64,000 nt of DNA from Flectonema sp. DT1601. Lineage: Eukaryota; Euglenozoa; Diplonemea; Diplonemida; Diplonemidae. The translations under genes and the position numbers were made by a program. Positions 54,195 through 61,862 of this stretch are shown here, piece by piece (the first letter of the stretch is position 1; each line of letters starts with the position of its first letter). Location: NCBI GenBank assembly GCA_964019425.1, contig OZ025810.1, forward strand, positions 1,054,001 to 1,118,000. The letters are read 5' to 3'. The notes below the pieces were generated by a model. That model was given only the letters and a program-made list of their open reading frames with translations, searched no databases and was not told where the DNA came from.

Positions 54195-54552
54195 ATGGGC
54201 ATCACACGCGAGAGAGTCGTTTCAACAAAGCAGCACGCATATGGGAAAGCAGAAGGAACATTCTTTTGTAGAGTTCCTAAAACTGTATGTGTATTTCCTC
54301 TGTTGAAAATGTTATTTGGAGAACATCGTACCATCGTACCATTACTTTGATGCATCTTATCTTGTTTATGCACCTCGACAGTGGCATTCAACTCATTTCA
54401 AAAAAATCCAACAATAACAGAAAGATGCTATGGCCTCTAAATTCATTTACCACGTTCATGGTCCATATCACTTCGGAGCAGCGAATAATTACCACAGCAA
54501 TGAAGATGCGATCTTGGCAGCAGAGTTTGAACAAAATAAATGGAAGCGCTAA
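54195..54552 (+). CDS. Small two-exon protein (73 aa)
   Basis: Exons 54195-54284 and 54421-54552, phase 0; the 136-nt intron is GTATGT..CAACAATAACAG. It starts 11 nt after the acceptor CTCTACCACAG. The product begins MGITRERVVSTKQHAYGKAE, contains FFCRVPKT/KDAMASKFIYHVHGPY at the junction and ends AAEFEQNKWKR. Composition is typical of a folded or mitochondrial small subunit, and donor, acceptor and context match other introns here. The family is unknown. Confidence 0.68.
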
Positions 54553-54775
54553 ACTACTGTTGTTTGTTGGAGAGAATCTTCTGTGAGTTGGTAACCACTC
54601 GTTCACTGAAAGAGTTTCCGTACCAAAGTTGACTATTGTATTACACTGATATAGCAATCAGAACGCTCGTTTGGTGGACTCGTCGTTTACACACACCGAA
54701 GTACTGATTGTTTATTCTAATCTACTTTATTATTGATTAACTACGGCCAGTTTTTTTTCAGTTCATTTGCATAAA

Positions 54776-54910
54776 ATGATAAAACCATTAGTCAGTCAGA
54801 ACACATATTTTGGAATTCTTCTGGTTTTACTGATACTTTTGCACAGTCTACTATTTTCTTCCACTCAGATGACAATGGTTTGGGAAAACAAAGTATATAC
54901 GGCAGGGTAA
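54776..54910 (+). CDS. Short single-pass membrane protein (44 aa)
   Basis: The ATG lies 14 nt after a canonical acceptor GGCCAGTTTTTTTTCAG. The ORF encodes MIKPLVSQNTYFGILLVLLI, then LLHSLLFSSTQMTMVWENKV and a short end. One clear transmembrane helix (residues 12-28). Size and topology recall small ER or mitochondrial membrane subunits. A GTATAT donor near the end could extend it into another exon. Moderate to low confidence. Confidence 0.45.
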   Translation: MIKPLVSQNTYFGILLVLLILLHSLLFSSTQMTMVWENKVYTAG

Positions 54911-55321
54911 TTGTGTTTTTGAATCGATGGTTTAGTAGTTTGTCCAAAAGGTAGTTTGGTGCCGATTGGGTTCGTAGAGTGGTCCATCGCAGACTTACTT
55001 TGAGGAAGGGGCAGTACCATAAATTTATTGACGCAGATTATGAGGAATTTACAGAAAACGAATAGCACATATGTGGATCATGTGTACCAGATTATTTCTC
55101 TTTTATTTACGTTTAAAAAACCTTACAATTTTCTCACAGGCTATTTCTACTGAGATAAAAATACGGGTTTCGTTCATTATCATTTTCATCTTTTTCAGCA
55201 AAACAGAAATGTGGGTGGGGGGAATTGCAGTTGGGAAAAAGCCTTGGGCTCTTGTATCTTATTTTCTGATGTGATCTTAACTCTGTCTTAACTCATGTTT
55301 CCTCACAGGTCAAACGATGTG
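54911..55321. other. Spacer at the end of the gene array
   Basis: No gene. The acceptor ATGTTTCCTCACAG at ~55308 still precedes the decayed LRR gene start. Confidence 0.45.
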
Positions 55322-55635
55322 ATGCAGGTTTCGGTGACTTGCCCTGATGTTGGATTCACAGCAATGCAGTTTAAAGTTAGCTTCCTCCCTTGTTCAAGAT
55401 GTCTTGAATGCTGCTGCTGAAGAGTGGGATGTCGATGCAGAAGAGTTTGATATCTCGTTCGCAGGCGTCTAACGTCAGAAGTAATGGAACCTGACTCGGA
55501 AATAGTAATCGTAAAGAAGCGATTTAGGATGTTTGCAAGAAAATGGTTTGTGGATGGCTGAGGGAAAGGATGCTGGATTGGTACGCGCGGCAGGAGGAGT
55601 GCCTTAACTTGGATACTCCCACGTTCGCGGCACTA
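55322..55635 (+). pseudogene. Decayed LRR-gene N-terminus
   Basis: Starts MQVSVTCPDVGFTAM, then in a shifted frame SSLVQDVLNAAAEEWDVDAE and EEFDISFAG, and later CLNLDTPTFAA. These match residues 1-50 and the CLDTPTFAVDG linker of the intact LRR protein at 6548. At least one frameshift and a stop break it, and no LRRs remain. It is joined at ~55636 to an SSU rRNA fragment, so the break is a rearrangement junction. Confidence 0.78.
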
Positions 55636-55683
55636 ACCCCTGAAACGAGAAATCAAAGATTATGGGTTCAGGGGGGAGTACAT

Positions 55684-55716
<33 letters not shown>

Positions 55717-55897
55717 TGACACCACCAGGCGTGGAGTATGCGGCTTAATTTGACTCAACACGGGGAATTTTACTAGGTCAGGACAATGAAAGGATTGACA
55801 GATTGAGAGCTCTTTCTCGATCCATTGTGTGGTGGTGCATGGCCGCTCCTGGTTGGTGGAGTGATTTGTCTGGTTGATTCCGTTTACGAACGCGAGT
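55636..55897 (+). rRNA. SSU (18S) rRNA fragment
   Basis: Unmistakable SSU core: ACGAGAAATCAAAG, GGGGGGAGTACATTCGCAAG, GCTGAAACTTAAAGGAATTG with ACGGAATG (the universal 907/926 primer region), CTTAATTTGACTCAACACGG, AAGGATTGACAGATTGAGAG, GGTGGTGCATGGCCGCTCCT and TTGGTGGAGTGATTTGTCTG. Only ~262 nt of the gene are present, ending near ACGAACGCGAG. The GGAATG and GAGTACATTCGC deviations and TGGTTGATTCCG are euglenozoan-like. It is flanked by an LRR relic and the nuclease-like repeats, so it is a dispersed fragment rather than an rDNA unit. Confidence 0.92.
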
Positions 55898-56373
55898 TGC
55901 AAGTCCTTTGGTTCAAGTATGCTGTACCACAGCCATCTCTCATTCTTACCTGATATTAACTTGCTGCCAAGTAGAGAAGCACAATGAAAAAAAAAGAGAT
56001 TCTCCATGACCAGTGTGTGCGCTGGCTTTTCGTTATGCATATGTGTGTTCACCATTTTGCCTTGCGCCTCCACTAGGTTAGTTAACCTATAGATGGGTTA
56101 CTTAACCTATAGATATTTCTTTTTGCACCTTCTAAGTGACCTTAATTAAAGGTAAGTCTTCTTGGGCCTGTGAGCTTTCTAATAATATTTTAGTCCCAAA
56201 CACAGGTACAGATAAGACATGTTGGAGCCTGTCGAGTGGATTTAGGTTAGTTGGATCGAGCGCTTAACACAATCTTTATCGGGATTCCCTTGGGAATCTC
56301 TACAGTCCCTTTCAGCCGCATGGGAAGTGCCCGATCCGCGATCCACTTTTTTTCTCTTCCAGCCAAACAAAAC

Positions 56374-57411
56374 ATGTCAGACGATAGCTTGAAGATTGTT
56401 ATGGAACTTGCCCAGGCTGATGCGAACGCGAAGGTTGGGATATTGAAGCAGGAGATCAAGGAGTTGGAGAAGGAGCAGGTGGCGATCCGATTCACGGAGG
56501 GAGCCCATGTCGGGATATCTGATGAGAAGCAGTCATACCTCATGACACGGAACGAGCAGAACATCGCAAAAGCCGAGGCCCGACTACTTATTCTGACAAA
56601 AGGTGAGGATGTAGCGACGAAGCTGGCAGGACTCCGTGGAAAAGTGCCTACTGAAACAACACCACCAACACGAGAGCTGCAGCAATTAATAATATCGAGC
56701 TCCCCTGATGTAAGATCTACTTTAAGAGCTTCGGATGCAGGGAAATCTGCAAACAGTACCGAAAGCCAGGCAGTTAATGAAATTTTTAAGCAACTCATGT
56801 TAAATGATAAGTGGATGCCTTTTTCTAGTGTGCCAAGAAGTGAACCAACCGAAAAGGTTGTACCCAGACGTTGCTTTGGAGAAGGGTTGTATGCAGAGGA
56901 GTGCGGGTCTAACCAGGACTTCAAGTGCACCAGAGAATTCAGCACCCCCTCAGGAACCAAAAGATCGGTATCTGGTATTCCCGATTATTACGTGTGCACT
57001 TCCATCAGCTTCAACCGTTTGAAACCAGCTCCAGGTTGCGGCCTTGGTGCCTTGCGTGAATCACGCAATAAGCTCAGGATTGTATTAGTTGAGGTAGATT
57101 CAGGAAACAAAGGCGCCGAGAAAGCTATGGAGCAGCTTGCAGTAACCATGTGGTGTTACAATGCACAACGGGAATCCAAGTGTCCCCTCTACGGGATTGT
57201 GTTTGCAAATCGTGGGTTGATATACCCGCTGAAGCTAACCACCGACAGAGAAGGACGCGAACAGATCCACACTGATGGATGTTTATCATCAGTTTACCTT
57301 GGTAAATTATGTTGCGCTATGCTCAGCAAAGAAAACGGAGAGAGTGAATGTTGGGACCTTGATGAAAAGATTGCATCACCAACGAAGCGAAGGTTGAAGC
57401 GGAGAAAGTAA
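56374..57411 (+). CDS. Nuclease-like family protein, copy A
   Basis: A 345-aa protein from the ATG (MSDDSLKIV) ten nt after the acceptor TTTTTTTCTCTTCCAG; the longer frame begins on TTG and includes that tract. Residues 1-110 form a coiled coil (GILKQEIKELEKEQVAIRFT). The C-terminal ~150 residues have a candidate PD-(D/E)XK arrangement: D204 in GIPDYY, E240-V-D242 in IVLVEVDSGN, Q254 in MEQLAVTMW, then YGIVFANRGLIYPLKL. An Asp stands where the usual Lys is. The end KRRLKRRK is a likely nuclear-localisation signal. The architecture recalls REase-like domains of Crinkler/RHS-type protist proteins. This is inferred by eye. Confidence 0.75.
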   Translation: MSDDSLKIVMELAQADANAKVGILKQEIKELEKEQVAIRFTEGAHVGISDEKQSYLMTRNEQNIAKAEARLLILTKGEDVATKLAGLRGKVPTETTPPTRELQQLIISSSPDVRSTLRASDAGKSANSTESQAVNEIFKQLMLNDKWMPFSSVPRSEPTEKVVPRRCFGEGLYAEECGSNQDFKCTREFSTPSGTKRSVSGIPDYYVCTSISFNRLKPAPGCGLGALRESRNKLRIVLVEVDSGNKGAEKAMEQLAVTMWCYNAQRESKCPLYGIVFANRGLIYPLKLTTDREGREQIHTDGCLSSVYLGKLCCAMLSKENGESECWDLDEKIASPTKRRLKRRK

Positions 57412-57898
57412 CGTTGAAAGTCCTTTAGTTCAAGTATGCTGTACCACAGCTATCTCTCATTCTTGCCTGATATTAACTTACTGCCAAGAAGAGAAGCACA
57501 ATGAAAAAAAGAGATTCTCCATGACCAGTGTGTGCGCTGACTTTTCGTTTTAAATACTGCTATGCATGTGCGTTAACCATTTTGCCTTGCGCCTCCACTA
57601 GGTTAGTTAACCTATAGATGGGTTACTTAACCTATAGATATTTCTTTTTGCACCTTCTAAGTGACCTTAATTAAAGGTAAGTCTTCTTGGGCCTGTGAGC
57701 TTTCTAATAATATTTTAGTCCCAAACACAGGTACAGATAAGACATGTTGGAGCCTGTCGAGTGGATTTAGGTTAGTTGGATCGAGCGCTTAACACAATCT
57801 TTATCGGGATTCCCTTGGGAATCTCTACAGTCCCTTTCAGCCGCATGGGAAGTGCCCGATCCGCGATCCACTTTTTTTCTCTTCCAGCCAAACAAAAC

Positions 57899-58933
57899 AT
57901 GTCAGACTATAGCTTGAAGATTGTTAAGGAGTTTCAGGCTGATGCGAACGCGAAGGTTGGGATATTGAAGCAGGAGATCAAGGAGTTGGAGAAGGAGCAG
58001 GTGGCGATCCGATTCACGGAGGGAGCCCATGTCGGGATATCTGATGAGAAGCAGTCATACCTCATGACACGGAACGAGCAGAACATCGCAAAAGCCGAGG
58101 CCCGACTACTTATTCTGACAAAAGGTGAGGATGTAGCGACGAAGCTGGCAGGACTCCGTGGAAAAGTGCCTACTGAAACAACACCACCAACACGAGAGCT
58201 GCAGCAATTAATAATATCGAGCTCCCCTGATGTAAGATCTACTTTAAGAGCTTCGGATGCAGGGAAATCTGCAAACAGTACCGAAAGCCAGGCAGTTAAT
58301 GAAATTTTTAAGCAACTCATGTTAAATGACAAGTGGATGCCTTTTTCTAGTGTGCCAAGAAGTGAACCAACCGAAAAGGTTGTACCCAGACGTTGCTTTG
58401 GAGAAGGGTTGTATGCAGAGGAGTGCGGGTCTAACCAGGACTTCAAGTGCACCAGAGAATTCAGCACCCCCTCAGGAACCAAAAGATCGGTATCTGGTAT
58501 TCCCGATTATTACGTGTGCACTTCCATCAGCTTCAACCGTTTGAAACCAGCTCCAGGTTGCGGCCTTGGTGCCTTGCGTGAATCACGCAATAAGCTCAGG
58601 ATTGTATTAGTTGAGGTAGATTCAGGAAACAAAGGCGCCGAGAAAGCTATGGAGCAGCTTGCAGTAACCATGTGGTGTTACAATGCACAACGGGAATCCA
58701 AGTGTCCCCTCTACGGGATTGTGTTTGCAAATCGTGGGTTGATATACCCGCTGAAGCTAACCACCGACAGAGAAGGACGCGAACAGATCCACACTGATGG
58801 ATGTTTATCATCAGTTTACCTTGGTAAATTATGTTGTGCTATGCTCAGCAAAGAAAACGGAGAGAGTGAATGTTGGGACCTTGATGAAAAGATTGCATCA
58901 CCAACGAAGCGAAGGTTGAAGCGGAGAAAGTAA
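57899..58933 (+). CDS. Nuclease-like family protein, copy B
   Basis: A 344-aa second copy, identical to copy A over nearly its whole length, including the D/ExD/Q set and the C-terminal KRRLKRRK. The differences cluster in the first ~20 residues: MSDYSLKIVKEFQADANAK against MSDDSLKIVMELAQADANAK, a net loss of one codon. The same acceptor tract precedes it. Both copies look intact. Confidence 0.75.
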   Translation: MSDYSLKIVKEFQADANAKVGILKQEIKELEKEQVAIRFTEGAHVGISDEKQSYLMTRNEQNIAKAEARLLILTKGEDVATKLAGLRGKVPTETTPPTRELQQLIISSSPDVRSTLRASDAGKSANSTESQAVNEIFKQLMLNDKWMPFSSVPRSEPTEKVVPRRCFGEGLYAEECGSNQDFKCTREFSTPSGTKRSVSGIPDYYVCTSISFNRLKPAPGCGLGALRESRNKLRIVLVEVDSGNKGAEKAMEQLAVTMWCYNAQRESKCPLYGIVFANRGLIYPLKLTTDREGREQIHTDGCLSSVYLGKLCCAMLSKENGESECWDLDEKIASPTKRRLKRRK

Positions 58934-58979
58934 CGTTGAAAGTCCTTTAGTTCAAGTATGCTGTACCACAGCCATCTCT

Positions 58980-59033
58980 CATTCTTGCCTGATATTAACT
59001 TACTGCCAAGTAAATTAATATCAGGCAAGAATG
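58980..59033. repeat. Inverted repeat unique to unit 3
   Basis: Perfect 19-bp arms at 58980-58998 and 59015-59033 (CATTCTTGCCTGATATTAA and its complement) with a 16-nt loop. Units 1 and 2 have only the left arm. Confidence 0.85.
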
Positions 59034-59415
59034 AAAAAAAGCACAATGAAAAAAAAAGAGATTCTCCATGACCAGTGTGTGCGCTGGCTTTTCGTTATGC
59101 ATATGTGTGTTCACCATTTTGCCTTGCGCCTCCACTAGGTTAGTTAACCTATAGATATTTCTTTTTGCACCTTCTAAGTGACCTTAATTAAAGGTAAGTC
59201 TTCTTGGGCCTGTGAGCTTTCTAATAATATTTTAGTCCCAAACACAGGTACAGATAAGACATGTTGGAGCCTGTCGAGTGGATTTAGGTTAGTTGGATCG
59301 AGCGCTTAACACAATCTTTATCGGGATTCCCTTGGGAATCTCTACAGTCCCTTTCAGCCGCATGGGAAGTGCCCGATCCGCGATCCACTTTTTTTCTCTT
59401 CCAGCCAAACAAAAC

Positions 59416-59757
59416 ATGTCAGACGATAGCTTGAAGATTGTTATGGAACTTGCCCAGGCTGATGCGAACGCGAAGGTTGGGATATTGAAGCAGGAGATCA
59501 AGGAGTTGGAGAAGGAGCAGGTGGCGATCCGATTCACGGAGGGAGCCCATGTCGGGATATCTGATGAGAAGCAGTCATACCTCATGACACGGAACGAGCA
59601 GAACATCGCAAAAGCCGAGGCCCGACTACTTATTCTGACAAAAGGTGAGGATGTAGCGACGAAGCTGGCAGGACTCCGTGGAAAAGTGCCTACTGAAACA
59701 ACACCACCAACACAAGAGCTGATGATATCGAGCTCCCCTGATGTACATGGCCTTTAA
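59416..59757 (+). pseudogene. Nuclease-like family, copy C, truncated
   Basis: Same N-terminus as copy A (MSDDSLKIVMELAQADANAK). It follows the family for ~107 codons, has a short deletion near TQELMISSS, and then runs into foreign sequence with a stop after VHGL. The whole catalytic-like half is missing. Confidence 0.8.
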
Positions 59758-61280
59758 GTGCAAACCCGCAAACCAACACTCAGACTGTTTCATTGTACTC
59801 ATTTATTCAGGCTAGGAAGGGTCTTAACGCAAAGCGTTTTGAAAAAATGCCGGATCATTATTATGATTTTTCGGTGCCCGGTTCCGGTCCGAGAGATAGA
59901 CATGCCCGACCGGGAACAGGTCGGAGGGGTCGTGTCTCTTGGGGGCTTTCCGATGCCTGTTCTTTTCTTCTTTGGATTGTTTTGTTGTTGGTATTGCTCT
60001 CCTTTGAAATTGTCAATTTCTTGGGTTTGTTTGCCGGCATGAGTAGCGGAGAAAAAAGGAAGTTTCAGCTTGCGCAGCAGCTGTTTGCGGCTTGTGTTTT
60101 TCATGTTTGTTGTCGTTAAATGAATTCTGTTGTTGTTTGAAAAAACAGCAGCAACAAAAAAAAAGCAAAACCAAAAACCAAAAAAAAAAAAAAAAAAAAA
60201 AAAAATAATAATAATAATAAGCGACCTTTGTATACCAACTTCCCTTTAACCCAATTAATATGTGCGTATAATTATTCAAAAAAAAAAAAAAGAAACAAAA
60301 ACGATCGACTCGCAAACCTGCAAATTTGCGGGTTTGCGAAATAATGATAAGAGAAACAGTGAAATGATAATTCTGAAATAAAGACAAGAGAACAGAAATA
60401 ATACTTAAACAACGTTTAACGTAGATCAACGAAAAGTTAAATATTATAAGAGTATATCGTACTTCACTTACCTTTTGTGCAGTTCCCAGTCTGAGTGTTG
60501 GGAACCGCTCGGCATTCTCAGTGAAGTATTGTTGAAAAGGAAAAGTCATAAAGGAGAGTCTGATAAAAACAAACACACGAATTAACCACATAACAAGATA
60601 CTAGCATCATAAGCCTCATGTCGTCTTAGCTTTCCCATTTTCTCAGCTGAAGAAAATGATGATGAGAAAGACAAAGGAGAACCAAGTTAACACGAAGCAA
60701 CTCATTCACGAAGGGTGATGGGAAAACGGCACCGCACCAATTTTATCACACGATAAACCAAAATAAAATAAAATAATGTTAATGGGGAAGTCATAAAAAA
60801 TGAAGCCTATACATCAGTCGATTGATGTAATTACGTTAAAAAGTCATTGAAAAACAAGGTTCGTAATAGCAATAACACGCATGCAGACTGACCACTTAAT
60901 GTAAACTCCAAAACCAAATTAATGCGGTGTATGCAACTAGCCAGCAGTAAGATCTTCACCAACAGCATTGAAAAAACGGGGTAATGAAATAAGCTGGAAA
61001 TTACGTATATATTTGTATACCGTTAATCTTAGGTAGTATGCTTAATGTAATTAGGTAATTAGCCTTCCTATACTGTATGCACCTAAATCCCAAATCAGAG
61101 GTAGAATCTTCACATCTTCTCACATTCTTGACAGTGTTTCCTTGTTGGACGAAAAGTTTTATAAAGCAAGAATAGAAAACACTATAAATCAGATGATGAC
61201 CTTGCATCGAAAAATATTAAAGCTCATCAGATGATGAACTTGAATCACACTTCTTTCTCTTTCCGGATATCCGGTTTCTC
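59758..61280. other. AT-rich spacer with telomere-like motifs
   Basis: Begins with about two GCAAACCC units (59760-59774) right at the break of copy C. A GC-rich segment with GTGCCCGGTTCCGGTCC and CCGACCGGGAACAGG lies at 59870-59935. A ~26-nt A run is at 60180-60206, followed by (ATA)n. The palindromic CGCAAACC...GGTTTGCG is at ~60310-60338. A 15-bp sequence at 59773-59787 recurs inverted at 60487-60501. Sequence from 60600 to 61200 shows nothing recognisable. No gene is supported. Confidence 0.6.
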
Positions 61281-61829
61281 CTAGTCGATGTATCGACAGT
61301 CTTCTTGGGCCGACTTCTTCGCTGATTTCTTCGGGGCCGACTTCTTGGGGGCCGATTTCTTAGGGGCTGACTTCTTCGGGGCCGACTTCTCGTGTAAGGG
61401 GTTTTTACACGTAGTCTTATTGTGGCCCACCTTACCACAACGACTACACAAGTTCTTTCCCTCCCCTTTGGAAGGAATCCTCTTCGTGGGGGCACCCTTC
61501 GGCTTCTTCGTTGTTGGCGGTAACAGTTCAGTCTTCGCCGACTGAAACTGATGCAGCCCAACTGGCCGTACTGGGTCGTCATACGCCTTTTGTAAGGCTC
61601 CCAAACGAAAGCAGGTTGGAACGTACTGCATCTCGTTGAAACCAAGAAACCTGTTTATTTAGTCCAATTAATTCGCCACAAGTAGCGTTGACCACGACAA
61701 CAAAAAGACAAAAAGAAGAAGTACCTGATAGCCGCACAGGTATGAACGCATGGCAAGGCAGTCTGCTCTGGGAGCAAACAGGTGCAAGCCATTTCTTTAC
61801 CCACCAGCTTGACCAACTCCTGCCTCTGT
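61281..61829 (-). CDS. Mutator-like (MULE) transposase, C-terminal exons
   Basis: On the - strand, an exon from about 61829 to 61725 encodes a SWIM zinc finger (MACTCLLPEQTALPCVHTCA; CxC..CxH). A 74-nt intron 61724-61651 (GTACTT..AATAAACAG) follows. The exon 61650-61281 encodes YVPTCFRLGALQKAYDDPVR, LPPTTKKPKGAPTKRIPSKG and a CCHC knuckle CSRCGKVGHNKTTCKNP, typical of MULE C-termini. SAPKK repeats end it. A two-base loss within the last repeat may have shifted the original end: another frame continues to KRKKCDSSSSSDEL. The catalytic core would lie beyond the 8-bp array, outside the window. The first exon's left limit is uncertain. Confidence 0.72.
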
Positions 61830-61862
61830 CCATGTACAACGTTCGCTGCTTGTTGTTATTAT

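Larger units (their letters stand above)
55902..59757 (+). repeat. Tandem 1.52-kb units with nuclease-like ORFs
   Basis: Three head-to-tail units: 55902-57417, 57418-58939 and 58940-59757 (truncated). Each has a ~470-bp spacer (starting AAGTCCTTTRGTTCAAGTAT, including TTAACCTATAGAT motifs) and then an ORF. The units are almost identical except at the ORF start and in a few spacer indels. Unit 3 breaks off at GTACATGGCC and is joined to telomere-like sequence. Confidence 0.9.

Noticed and set aside
55699-56073. 124-aa - strand ORF
   Set aside because: Antisense to the SSU rRNA fragment and the repeat spacer.
9867-56373. Longer N-termini from TTG or GTG starts (9867, 11961, 22942, 32612, 35261, 56251)
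   Set aside because: Each includes a pyrimidine-AG splice tract or UTR. The first ATG after the acceptor gives a sensible N-terminus.
60013-60591. 192-aa - strand ORF with poly-F/Y
   Set aside because: Dominated by the poly-A run read in antisense.
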